A stretch of DNA of 64,000 bases, from assembly GCA_900542805.1 (NCBI GenBank), contig UQOW01000003.1, forward strand, positions 45,688-109,687, given 5' to 3'. The DNA is from an uncultured Sutterella sp. (lineage in GTDB: Bacteria > Pseudomonadota > Gammaproteobacteria > Burkholderiales > Burkholderiaceae_F). Of the stretch, positions 7,507-15,614 are shown piece after piece. Below the pieces are notes generated by a model. The model did no database searches. It had not been told where the DNA came from and worked only from the letters and a program-made list of their open reading frames with translations. A program made the translations under genes and the position numbers. Numbering within the stretch: the stretch's first letter is position 1; each line of letters starts with the position of its first letter.

Positions 7507-8063
7507 AGAGCACCCGCTAAAAGGCGCTCTGTAGCCTGTAAAAGATTGCGGGCCGTCCCGGTCGCATCCGGTGTGACGGCTGGTTCGATCAGGCCGTCCT
7601 TGCCGAGCAAAATGCGAGTCGGAACGCCGGCTCGACGAGCGGCTTCCAAATCCCGATTTTTATCGCCGAACGCAATGCTTTCGGTCAAATCGATGGCAAG
7701 CTCTTGAGCGGCTTGCAAAAAGAGTCCGGGTTCAGGTTTGCGGCAGTGACAGGCAACGTTGTAGGCGGCAACGGGGGCACCTTTTAAGTGAGGGCAACAA
7801 TAAATGCCCGACAGCGGGGCCCCTGCCTTGTCAAAAAGCGTTTTGAGGTGCTCGTTTAAACGGGCTAAATCGGCCGGTGTAAAAAAACCGCGGGCAATTC
7901 CCGATTGATTGGAGACAATCACGAGGGCAAAGCCGCGTTTTTTCCAAGCGCGGCACGCCTGAAGAACTCCGTCAATGAGGGTAAAGTCATCGATGCGATA
8001 CACGTAGCCGTGATCGATGTTAATCACGCCGTCCCGATCGAGGAATACCCCGCGTAACCCCAT
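7503..8063 (-). CDS. gmhB: GmhB, D-glycero-beta-D-manno-heptose 1,7-bisphosphate 7-phosphatase
   Basis: HAD-family phosphatase that removes the 7-phosphate from heptose bisphosphate during synthesis of the ADP-heptose used for LPS core. The catalytic FLDRDGVIN (about residues 7-15), the SNQSGIARG motif, a CHCRKPEPG zinc/metal loop and the GDKNRD Mg-binding motif are all visible. At 186 aa it is full length. It is translationally coupled to hldD: TAA and ATG share one base (TAATG at 8061-8065). Last gene of the hldA-hldD-gmhB operon. Confidence 0.95.
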   Translation of the reverse strand: MGLRGVFLDRDGVINIDHGYVYRIDDFTLIDGVLQACRAWKKRGFALVIVSNQSGIARGFFTPADLARLNEHLKTLFDKAGAPLSGIYCCPHLKGAPVAAYNVACHCRKPEPGLFLQAAQELAIDLTESIAFGDKNRDLEAARRAGVPTRILLGKDGLIEPAVTPDATGTARNLLQATERLLAGAL

Positions 8064-9055
8064 TATCTATCGCCTGTCGGACAGGTTTGTGCCAAGTAGT
8101 GCATGTATTTGGCCGTACCTTCTTCAACGCTCTTAAATCGCACGTCGCAACCGGCGGTGCGCAACTTTTCAAGATTCGCTTGTGTGTAGGCCTGGTACTT
8201 ACCTTTCAGGTTCTCAGGGAAGGGGATGTACTCAATGAGACCTTCCTCAACGGCCTCTTTCAGTGTTCTCTTTGTCCCAGACAAGGTGTTGACGACACTT
8301 AAAGCGACGTCGTTAAAGGGCTGAGCCCGGCCGGTGCCGCAGTTATAAATGCCGCTGACGGGTTTATTGAGAAAGTGCATGGCAACGGCAATTACGTCTT
8401 CGACGAACACAAAGTCGCGCATCTGCCCGCCGTTTCCGTACCCGAGGCAGCCCTCGAAAAGACGCACTTTTCCTTCCTTTTTAAACTGAAAGTACTGGTG
8501 GAAGGCAACGCTTGCCATACGCCCCTTGTGCTGCTCGTGCGGTCCGTAGACGTTAAAGTACCGCAGTCCGATTACAGGTGCCGCCAAACTCTTGGCCCGA
8601 CGTCGCAACACCTGATCGAAAAGGTATTTGGAGTAGGCGTAAACGTTCAAAGGATGCTCGTAGCGCACGTCTTCGATGAAAACGGGACCGGGACCGTAGG
8701 TTGCGGCCGAACTGGCATAAATAAACGGAATCTTTAACGTTTGTGCCCACTCGAAAAGCTCGAGCGTATACCGATAGTTATTCTCCATCATATAGCGCCC
8801 GTCGCCTTGCATGGTGTCCGAACACGCTCCCTGATGGAAGATGGCTTCGGGTTTCGGAGCCTTACCGGCACGCACTCGGGCAATAAAGTCGACTTTGTCG
8901 AAATAGTCGCTGATTGTGCACGTGGTCAGATTGACAAACTTATCCGAGCGCGTGAGATTATCCACGGCGATGACGTCCGTAATTCCGGCGGCGTTTAATG
9001 CTCGAACGTTGTTGCAACCGATAAAGCCGGCGGCGCCGGTAACAAGATAAGCCAT
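8063..9055 (-). CDS. hldD: HldD, ADP-L-glycero-D-manno-heptose 6-epimerase
   Basis: Extended short-chain dehydrogenase that epimerises ADP-heptose at C6'', the last step before transfer into LPS core. The NADP-binding TGAAGFIG is at residues 6-13, the catalytic YAYSK in the middle, and IFHQGACSDT (HldD-type active-site region) precedes it. At 330 aa it matches the family. It follows hldA by 2 nt and overlaps gmhB by one base. Confidence 0.96.
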   Translation of the reverse strand: MAYLVTGAAGFIGCNNVRALNAAGITDVIAVDNLTRSDKFVNLTTCTISDYFDKVDFIARVRAGKAPKPEAIFHQGACSDTMQGDGRYMMENNYRYTLELFEWAQTLKIPFIYASSAATYGPGPVFIEDVRYEHPLNVYAYSKYLFDQVLRRRAKSLAAPVIGLRYFNVYGPHEQHKGRMASVAFHQYFQFKKEGKVRLFEGCLGYGNGGQMRDFVFVEDVIAVAMHFLNKPVSGIYNCGTGRAQPFNDVALSVVNTLSGTKRTLKEAVEEGLIEYIPFPENLKGKYQAYTQANLEKLRTAGCDVRFKSVEEGTAKYMHYLAQTCPTGDR

Positions 9056-9057
9056 AG

Positions 9058-9984
9058 TTATTCTCCGAAAAGTTCGCCGTAAGAGACCGATGCCGTGCCC
9101 AATTTTCCGACGACAATGCCGCCGGCACGGTTGGCAATCTGAACGGTCTGGTCAAGCGGCAGGCCGGCGGCAATCATGGCGGCCGTGACGGCAATGACGG
9201 TATCGCCGGCGCCTGAGACATCGAAAACCTCACGGGCTTGGGCCGGAACGGTCAGTGCCCCGTCCTGAGTAAATAGAGTCATGCCTTCTTCGCTTCGTGT
9301 TAAAAGAAGGGCTTGAAGGCCCAAGCGTTCGCGTAGTGCCTGAGCGCGGTTTTCCAAATCTTCTTCGCCTGTCCACTGACCGGTCACTTGCGCTAATTCT
9401 GCGCGGTTCGGCGTAATGAGTGTTGCCCCGGCATACCGATCGTAGTCATCGCCTTTCGGATCGACAAGAACGGGAATCCCTTTTTCGCGCGCCATGGCAA
9501 TCATGCTCTGAATGTAATCGAGACCGCCTTTGCCGTAGTCCGATAAGACCAGTACGTCGTAGTCTCCGAAAACTTCGGAAAAGTCCGTCAGAAATCTGGA
9601 AAGAACCTCGTTGGACGGGTGGTCCTCAAAATCGATTCGAACGAGTTGCTGTTGCCGGGCAACGATGCGTAACTTAAGGATGGTTTTTCGGTCGGCATCG
9701 ATACTCAGGCGTGAAGTGATGCCGGCTTTTTCTAAAAGTTCCTGAAGTTTGGCTCCGTTTTCGTCGTTGCCGACGACGCCCATGAGTGTTGTGCGAACAC
9801 CGAGACTCGCGACGTTAAGTGCGACGTTGGCCGCTCCGCCGAGTCGCTCATCCGAGCGGACAATGCGCACAACGGGAACGGGAGCCTCCGGAGAGATGCG
9901 GTTGGCATCGCCGAACCAGTATTTGTCGAGCATGGAGTCGCCGACAATTAAAACACGTTTTTTTGCAAGTAGTTGTTTATCCAT
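9058..9984 (-). CDS. hldA: HldA (RfaE1), D-glycero-beta-D-manno-heptose-7-phosphate kinase
   Basis: PfkB/ribokinase-fold kinase that makes heptose 1,7-bisphosphate. The PfkB sequences VGDSMLDKYWFGDANRISPE (N-terminal) and DVSGAGDTV (catalytic Asp and anion hole, near the C-terminus) are present. The protein ends after the kinase domain, so this is the single-domain form; the adenylyltransferase half found fused in E. coli HldE must be encoded elsewhere. Start at the ATG 9984 (308 aa) by family alignment; an in-frame TTG at 10023 is possible but has no better ribosome-binding site. First gene of the heptose operon. Confidence 0.93.
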   Translation of the reverse strand: MDKQLLAKKRVLIVGDSMLDKYWFGDANRISPEAPVPVVRIVRSDERLGGAANVALNVASLGVRTTLMGVVGNDENGAKLQELLEKAGITSRLSIDADRKTILKLRIVARQQQLVRIDFEDHPSNEVLSRFLTDFSEVFGDYDVLVLSDYGKGGLDYIQSMIAMAREKGIPVLVDPKGDDYDRYAGATLITPNRAELAQVTGQWTGEEDLENRAQALRERLGLQALLLTRSEEGMTLFTQDGALTVPAQAREVFDVSGAGDTVIAVTAAMIAAGLPLDQTVQIANRAGGIVVGKLGTASVSYGELFGE

Positions 9985-10045
9985 GAATCGTATCAGCGGA
10001 GAACCTATGGGGAAACGCTGCAAGACATGTCATTTTACCGTTCCG

Positions 10046-10393
10046 TTACTCGCTTAAACGGGATGACAGCGGTTTTTTGCAGGAAAACTTCAAGAACACG
10101 TGTTTTCCCAATGCGATTTCAAAGCTATGCTTCGAGCGGGGCATAGCGCTTGCTCGAACTTTTCGAACACAGTGTGTTGGCCATGGCCACGATGGATTTG
10201 GTGTTCTCTCCGCCGAAATTCCGGTAAAGCGCTTGCCGCAGAAGTGACAGAAATAATCTTTTTGTGCCGGGTTGTTCGGAATGAACTGACAACGATTTGT
10301 GTTAAAAAAGCGGCCGTTTTGAGAGTTACAGCAACGCAAAGACGGCCGATCGCACCTTTGCCCGTAAAACACACAGATGCGGTTAAGTGCCAT
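10046..10393 (-). CDS. Unrecognised small cysteine-rich ORF, possibly a zinc-ribbon fragment
   Basis: 115-aa frame with a plausible start: GGGGAG about 5 nt before the ATG. The N-terminal half is rich in cysteine (residues 7, 14, 21, 22 and 35, then CHFCGKRF at about 49-56), which resembles the zinc ribbon that opens many IS transposases. The C-terminal half is basic and unlike a known domain. It lies directly upstream of hldA on the same strand. Positions 10194-10227 inside it resemble joined IS200/IS605 ends. It could be an intact small protein, a decayed transposase start or chance. I do not recognise a family. Confidence 0.35.
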   Translation of the reverse strand: MALNRICVFYGQRCDRPSLRCCNSQNGRFFNTNRCQFIPNNPAQKDYFCHFCGKRFTGISAERTPNPSWPWPTHCVRKVRASAMPRSKHSFEIALGKHVFLKFSCKKPLSSRLSE

Positions 10394-10643
10394 GGGGGTC
10401 TCCCCATAAATGGAATCGAACCCGTTTAATCGGTTCAAGGATTCAAGGACAAAGCGCACGCGGTTTAGTCCGACCCGAATCTTTGTGCGGGACCGGAACC
10501 GGAGCCGACACAAGGCGCTCGGGCAATTATGCGAATCGCGCAAGAGCATAGGGGAGTAAAAGTCTGAAAAAATCAAGGGAAAAACCGCGCATTTTTCTCC
10601 GAAAATCGGTAGTCTTTCCCATAAGAAACGATAAGGAGGCAGT
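10394..10643. other. Divergent gap between the cysteine-rich ORF and the orphan primase gene
   Basis: This gap must hold the promoter of the plus-strand primase gene and the promoter of the small ORF and perhaps hldA. I see no clear promoter hexamer pair, RNA gene or repeat. If the small ORF is not real, the gene-free stretch runs from 9985 to 10643. Confidence 0.4.
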
Positions 10644-11618
10644 ATGCAGGACGCGTCTTTTGCGCAGCGGGTCTCCTGGGCAAAGTCGCTTGCCCGAGGC
10701 CGTTGGAAGGCAATTCTTTTAGCCGCCGGAGTATCGGAAGATCTTTTAGCCAAGAAAAACAAGCCCTGTCCGGCTTGCGGGGGAACGGACCGCTTTTCCT
10801 TCTTGGATAAGGACGGGGACGGGACGTACTTTTGCCGCGGTTGCGGCGGCGGGGACAGCTTTTCTCTTTTGATGAAGGTGCGCGGCGAAAACTTCCTACA
10901 GGCCCTGGAATTTGTCGAACTCTTTTGCGGCATTGTGCCGAAAACGCCAGAACCGCCCGAAAAAAGTCCGCAAGTTCCGACTGATTCTCCTGAGCGTGAG
11001 CGACTGCGGAAAATCACGCGTCTTTGGGCTCAGGCCAGACCGATTGCTCCGGGCGATGCCGTTTGGACGTATCTGGCTGGGCGCGGTCTGGATCCGAGGT
11101 TAGCCGGTTTCGAACTTCGGTGCCATGCCGGGCTTGAGTATCTGGGTGATTCCGGGGCTGCGCTCGGAATTTTCCCGACGATGCTTGCCCGCGTGACCGA
11201 TGCGGTCGGGCAAGTTGTCAATTTGCATCGCACCTATTTATTTGACGGGAAAAAGGCTCCGGTTCCGAGTCCTAAGAAACTGATGCCAGGGCCAATCAAA
11301 GGCGCTCTGGTGCGTTTCGGGCGTCCCGTGGATATTTTGGGTTTGGCCGAAGGTGTTGAAACGGCTTTGGCCTGTGCGCAACTCTTTTCTCTTCCCGTCT
11401 GGGCCAGTCTCGGCGTGACGAATTTGACCGCCGTTTCCGAGCTACCGAGCACGGTAAAACGCGTCCGTATCTATGCAGACAACGATGCCAACATGGCCGG
11501 GTGTGCCGGAGCGTTTACCTTGGCTCATCGCTTGTCACTTAAAGGGTTGGATGTCAAAGTCATTCCGGCACCCGATTCCGGAAGCGATTGGCTCGATTTC
11601 CTCAATCGTCGTCGTTAG
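10644..11618 (+). CDS. Phage/plasmid-type DNA primase, zinc ribbon plus Toprim, no helicase domain
   Basis: 324-aa protein resembling the primase half of P4-alpha-like or ICE/prophage primases. A zinc ribbon (C42/C45 and C64/C67, each pair followed by GG) is followed by a linker and a Toprim region with the acidic LAEGVETALA (about 234-243) and YADNDANMAGCAGA (about 278-291). There is no Walker A, so the helicase half is absent. A very strong AAGGAGG precedes the ATG, and the frame is undamaged. No integrase, capsid or replication partner lies nearby: it stands alone between the heptose operon and waaA. Probably horizontally acquired; a domesticated role is conceivable but unsupported. Confidence 0.78.
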   Translation: MQDASFAQRVSWAKSLARGRWKAILLAAGVSEDLLAKKNKPCPACGGTDRFSFLDKDGDGTYFCRGCGGGDSFSLLMKVRGENFLQALEFVELFCGIVPKTPEPPEKSPQVPTDSPERERLRKITRLWAQARPIAPGDAVWTYLAGRGLDPRLAGFELRCHAGLEYLGDSGAALGIFPTMLARVTDAVGQVVNLHRTYLFDGKKAPVPSPKKLMPGPIKGALVRFGRPVDILGLAEGVETALACAQLFSLPVWASLGVTNLTAVSELPSTVKRVRIYADNDANMAGCAGAFTLAHRLSLKGLDVKVIPAPDSGSDWLDFLNRRR

Positions 11619-11694
11619 CAAGCCTTCGGTTGCTTCAATGCTAGACTTCGCGACGCACGAGAAGCGCCGCGTCGTGCGGCTTCGGGGGAATAAG

Positions 11695-12966
11695 ATGAGT
11701 CGGATTTATCGGGTGTTGACACGCATGGCGTTACCGATAGCCAGGTTGTATCTGCGGCATCGTGCCAAAAAGCAACCGGAGTACCTTGAGCACTGGGACG
11801 AGCGATTCGGATTGAGTCCCTTTCCGGCACCGACATCGCGTCCCCGCTTGTGGTTTCATGCCGTCAGTGTCGGCGAAACTCTGGCTTCACGGAGTCTGAT
11901 CGGGCAATTCTTAAAGCGTTATCCGGATAGCGAGATTCTCCTAACGTGCATGACGCCGACCGGGCGAGAGGTCGGAAAGAAGCTGACGCATGCCTGGCCC
12001 GGTCGCATCACGCAGTGCTATTTGCCGTACGACACGCCGGAACTCGCAGCTCGGTTTTTCGATCAAACGCGCCCGAAGATGGGCATTATCATGGAAACGG
12101 AAGTGTGGCCGAACCTGATGGAAGCGGCCAGGGCGCGCTCGATTCCGGTTGTGTTGGCCAATGCGCGCGAGTCGGAAAAATCCCGTCGGCAGGCGGCACG
12201 GTTCCCGAGCATCATGCAACCGGCCTTTGCCGCTTTTTCGCTTGTATTGGCACAAAGTGAGGCGGATAAAAAGCGTCTAATTAGCCTCGGAGCGAGAAAT
12301 ATCCGTGTTTGCGGGTCCGTCAAATTTGATATTCGTCCCGATGCCGCTCAGGAAAAAAAAGCCTTTGCTTTAAAAGAGGCGATTGCCCGCCCGATTGTTC
12401 TTCTGGCCAGTACGCGACAAGGCGAAGAAGCGTTATTCCTCGATGCTCTCGATGTTCTGGATCCGAAGGCGTTGGTTTGGCTCGTGCCGCGACATCCGCA
12501 ACGCTTTGACGAGGTCGAAGGACTATTAAAAGAGCGGGACATTTTATATGCGAGAAAGACGACAACGCCCGACTTACTTGAAGCGGCTCGTCGTATACGT
12601 GTTGTCCTTGCCGATACGTTAGGAGAGATGAGCTTTAACTGCGCTTTGGGGGATGTTTGCTTAATGGGCGGTAGTTTCGGTAATTTCGGATCACAAAATC
12701 TCATCGAGCCGGCCGCAACGGGGGTGCCCGTGATTATCGGTCCCTCGACCTTTAATTTTGCAAAGCCCGCCGAGGATGCCATTTGTCTCGGGGCGGCCTC
12801 ACGCGTCAAGACGCCGCGGGAAGCTCTCGCACTGGCCGACACATGGCTTCATGACGGAACCTTAAAAGAGCGCTCGGCAAAAGCGCGGGCGTTTGCCTCG
12901 CGCTACACGGGAGCGACGGAAAAAATGATGGGAGAAATCGCGCAGTTATGGGAAAAAGCGCCATAA
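11695..12966 (+). CDS. waaA: WaaA (KdtA), 3-deoxy-D-manno-octulosonic acid transferase
   Basis: Membrane-associated GT30 glycosyltransferase that adds Kdo from CMP-Kdo to lipid IVA on the cytoplasmic face. The N-terminal membrane-anchoring basic helix, WFHAVSVGET (catalytic Glu region), a central METEVWPN and the C-terminal GGSFGNFGSQNLIEPAA nucleotide-sugar site are all present. The ATG at 11695 is the family start (MSRIYRVLTR); the frame is open upstream into the primase gene, but that part is not homologous. 423 aa, normal for WaaA. thiD overlaps its end by 19 nt. Confidence 0.95.
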   Translation: MSRIYRVLTRMALPIARLYLRHRAKKQPEYLEHWDERFGLSPFPAPTSRPRLWFHAVSVGETLASRSLIGQFLKRYPDSEILLTCMTPTGREVGKKLTHAWPGRITQCYLPYDTPELAARFFDQTRPKMGIIMETEVWPNLMEAARARSIPVVLANARESEKSRRQAARFPSIMQPAFAAFSLVLAQSEADKKRLISLGARNIRVCGSVKFDIRPDAAQEKKAFALKEAIARPIVLLASTRQGEEALFLDALDVLDPKALVWLVPRHPQRFDEVEGLLKERDILYARKTTTPDLLEAARRIRVVLADTLGEMSFNCALGDVCLMGGSFGNFGSQNLIEPAATGVPVIIGPSTFNFAKPAEDAICLGAASRVKTPREALALADTWLHDGTLKERSAKARAFASRYTGATEKMMGEIAQLWEKAP

Positions 12967-13766
12967 AAAATGTTGTCTCGATTGCCGGAGTCGACCCGTC
13001 GGGGGGAGCCGGTCTTTTAGCTGATATCAAAAGCTTCGGTGCAGCCGGAGTGTACGGTACCGGCGTTGTCACGGCGCTTACGGCACAAAACACGTGCGCC
13101 GTGACGGGAGTTTTTCCGATTCCCGGAGCCTTTGTTCGGCAGCAAATAGATACGCTTTTTTCCGACGTACGAATCGATGCCGTCAAAATCGGTATGCTCG
13201 CCGATTCTCAAGTCATTGCGGCGGTGGCCGAGAGGCTCAGCTACTGGAAACCGCGATGGATTGTTTTAGACCCCGTGATGGTGGCCAAAAGCGGCGATGC
13301 ACTTTTAGCGCCCGATGCAATCGAGGCTCTCAAGACAAAGCTCCTTCCGAGGGCAAGCGTCTTAACGCCCAATCTTCCGGAGGCGGGGGTCTTACTCGGT
13401 CGCCCCGTGACGCAAGAGGACCAAATGATTCAGGCCGCAAAAGACTTATTTGAGCTTTCGGGCGGCACGTGTGCCGTGCTCGTGAAAGGCGGGCATTTAA
13501 CAGGCGAGTGTTGCCGAGATGTTCTTTTTGACGGCAAGGACGTTACGCAGATAGTCAGCACGCGACGCAAAACCAAAAATACGCATGGTACGGGCTGTGC
13601 AATGTCTTCGTATCTGGCCGCGACGCTTGCCCGCACGGGAAACCTCAAAGAGGCGTTTACACTGACGCAAGCGTGGATGGCTCGAGCCATCGGCTCTTCC
13701 GATGCGCTCGATTGCGGCAAGGGGCACGGACCGATTCATCACTTCGTCGATCTGTGGAAGCACTAG
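12948..13766 (+). CDS. thiD: ThiD, hydroxymethylpyrimidine/phosphomethylpyrimidine kinase
   Basis: Ribokinase-fold enzyme that phosphorylates HMP and HMP-P to HMP-PP for thiamine synthesis. Signatures: SIAGVDPSGGAGLLADIKSF (residues 11-30), VLDPVMVAKSG in the middle and NTHGTGCAMSS near the C-terminus (anion hole and catalytic Cys/Asp region). 272 aa, normal. The start overlaps the end of waaA by 19 nt, implying coupling; murA follows after 57 nt. The waaA-thiD pairing is positional and does not suggest a shared pathway. Confidence 0.95.
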   Translation: MGKSAIKNVVSIAGVDPSGGAGLLADIKSFGAAGVYGTGVVTALTAQNTCAVTGVFPIPGAFVRQQIDTLFSDVRIDAVKIGMLADSQVIAAVAERLSYWKPRWIVLDPVMVAKSGDALLAPDAIEALKTKLLPRASVLTPNLPEAGVLLGRPVTQEDQMIQAAKDLFELSGGTCAVLVKGGHLTGECCRDVLFDGKDVTQIVSTRRKTKNTHGTGCAMSSYLAATLARTGNLKEAFTLTQAWMARAIGSSDALDCGKGHGPIHHFVDLWKH

Positions 13767-13823
13767 GTGGTTTTGTACAATTGCCCTTTACAGAAGAATT
13801 TTCGAGTATTCGGATAGTTAAGT

Positions 13824-15077
13824 ATGCAAAAACTTAAGATTGTCGGCGGATCACGCCTTGTCGGACAGGTCCGTGTTTCGGGTGCGAAAAACGCCGCCTT
13901 ACCGATTTTGGCAGCTTCCCTTTTAACCTCGGACGAAGTGATTCTGCACAACATGCCGGAGTTGGCCGACGTTCGAACGATGGGGCGTCTTTTAGCCGGT
14001 ATGGGGGTCTCGTTTGAGCGCCTTGATGCCGATACGGTACGCCTTAAGGCCGATGCCGTGACGAGCACCGAGGCCCCTTACGATTTAGTCAAAACCATGC
14101 GGGCCTCGATTATGGTTTTGGGCCCCCTCGTCACGCGCTTCGGGACGGCACGGGTTTCTCTTCCCGGCGGGTGCTCCATCGGAGCGCGCCCCGTCGATCA
14201 ACACATCAAGGCCTTAAAAAAGATGGGGGCCGATATTTCCATCGACCACGGCTATGTCGACGCTTCGGCGCGTCGCCTTCAAGGGTGTAATGTCGTGACC
14301 GACATGGTCACGGTCACGGGAACGGAAAACATCATGATGGCGGCTGTGCTTGCCGAAGGCAAAACGGTCATTGAAAATGCTGCGCGTGAACCGGAAGTTG
14401 TCGATTTGGCTCGGTGTTTAAGCGCCATGGGAGCGCACATCGAAGGCGCAGGAACGGTGCGTATCGTCATTGAGGGTGTTCCGAGTTTGCACGGGTGCGA
14501 GTATTCGGTGCTTCCCGATCGCATCGAAACGGGAACGTTCCTGTGTGCGGCCGTCGCCACTCGCGGTGACGTCCTTGTCACGCATGCAGTCCCGGCAACA
14601 CTCGATGCCGTCATCGATAAATTAAGGGCCTGCGGTGCAACGGTTCAAACCGGTACCGATTGGATTCGCATCAAAGCAGACGCCCGACCCCGGGCCGTGG
14701 ATATACGAACAAGTCCGCATCCGGGATTTCCGACTGACATGCAGGCACAGTTTATGGCTGTCAATGCCGTGGCCGAAGGCAGCGGTCGCATTGTGGAAAC
14801 CATCTTTGAAAACCGCTTTATGCACGTGCCCGAATTGCAGCGCATGGGCGCCGACATTACCGTGGACGGTCATACGGCCGTGGTTTGCGGCGTCGAGCAT
14901 CTTGAGGGGGCCGACGTGATGGCAACGGACTTAAGAGCCTCGGCTTCGCTTGTGATTGCAGGTCTTGCGGCACGCGGTCAGACCGTTGTCGACCGGATTT
15001 ACCACTTAGATCGCGGCTATGAGCACATCGAGCAAAAACTCAAGGGTCTCGGGGCCGACATTGTTCGTATCGATTAA
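13824..15077 (+). CDS. murA: MurA, UDP-N-acetylglucosamine 1-carboxyvinyltransferase
   Basis: Cytoplasmic enzyme catalysing the first committed step of peptidoglycan synthesis, transfer of enolpyruvate from PEP to UDP-GlcNAc; target of fosfomycin. The substrate-binding SGAKNAALP (Lys22-Asn23) and the active-site loop PGGCSIGARP with the catalytic Cys117 are seen. The Cys indicates a fosfomycin-sensitive form rather than the Asp variant. 417 aa, full length, with both inside-out alpha/beta domains. The macrodomain gene follows 9 nt later. Confidence 0.97.
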   Translation: MQKLKIVGGSRLVGQVRVSGAKNAALPILAASLLTSDEVILHNMPELADVRTMGRLLAGMGVSFERLDADTVRLKADAVTSTEAPYDLVKTMRASIMVLGPLVTRFGTARVSLPGGCSIGARPVDQHIKALKKMGADISIDHGYVDASARRLQGCNVVTDMVTVTGTENIMMAAVLAEGKTVIENAAREPEVVDLARCLSAMGAHIEGAGTVRIVIEGVPSLHGCEYSVLPDRIETGTFLCAAVATRGDVLVTHAVPATLDAVIDKLRACGATVQTGTDWIRIKADARPRAVDIRTSPHPGFPTDMQAQFMAVNAVAEGSGRIVETIFENRFMHVPELQRMGADITVDGHTAVVCGVEHLEGADVMATDLRASASLVIAGLAARGQTVVDRIYHLDRGYEHIEQKLKGLGADIVRID

Positions 15078-15086
15078 GGCACGCCG

Positions 15087-15614
15087 ATGGCAAAGCAACT
15101 GATTGTAATCCGCGGCGACATTACGAGGCTTGCCGTTGATGCGATTGTGAATGCGGCTAACAACACACTCCTGGGAGGAGCGGGTGTTGACGGGGCGATT
15201 CATAAAGCTGCCGGTCCTGAGCTTCGGCGCTATTGCGCCATGCTCGGCGGATGCCCGACGGGCGAAAGCCGCTTGACGCCTGGCTTTTATTTGTTGGCTC
15301 GATACGTGATTCACACAGTCGGCCCCGTTTGGATGGGCGGGGCGAGCGGAGAAGAGGAACTCCTTGGTTCTTGCTACAAGACGGCGCTTACGCTCGCGCA
15401 AGAGCAGGGCTTTTCGTCTGTAGCTTTCCCGTGCATCAGTTGCGGGGTCTATCGCTTTCCGCTTGAAAAGGCCTGCCGGATTGCCGTGCGAGCCGTGACG
15501 AATCACCCGTTTGCCGGTAATGTTGTTTTCTGTTGCTTTAACGAGGCGGCTCGAATCGTTTATGCGCAAACGCTTGCAAATCTCGGCTTGCCGTATGCCG
15601 AGAGCATCAATTAG
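15087..15614 (+). CDS. Macrodomain protein, YmdB-type O-acetyl-ADP-ribose deacetylase
   Basis: Single macrodomain of 175 aa. The ADP-ribose site is well preserved: GDITRLAVDAIVNAANNTLLG-type loop 1 (about residues 11-30) with the Asn pair and GAGVDGAIHKAAG, and the phosphate loop FPCISCGVYRFP near 126-137. These MacroD/YmdB features fit hydrolysis of O-acetyl-ADP-ribose or removal of mono-ADP-ribose. It is 9 nt after murA, so co-transcribed, and its TAG stop overlaps the TAA of the convergent trmB. The physiological substrate is unknown. Confidence 0.87.
   Translation: MAKQLIVIRGDITRLAVDAIVNAANNTLLGGAGVDGAIHKAAGPELRRYCAMLGGCPTGESRLTPGFYLLARYVIHTVGPVWMGGASGEEELLGSCYKTALTLAQEQGFSSVAFPCISCGVYRFPLEKACRIAVRAVTNHPFAGNVVFCCFNEAARIVYAQTLANLGLPYAESIN

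Noticed and set aside
10394..11017. Upstream extension of the minus-strand cysteine-rich frame into the primase gene
   Set aside because: It is antisense to a clear primase with intact motifs; only the part from the ATG at 10393 has a ribosome-binding site.
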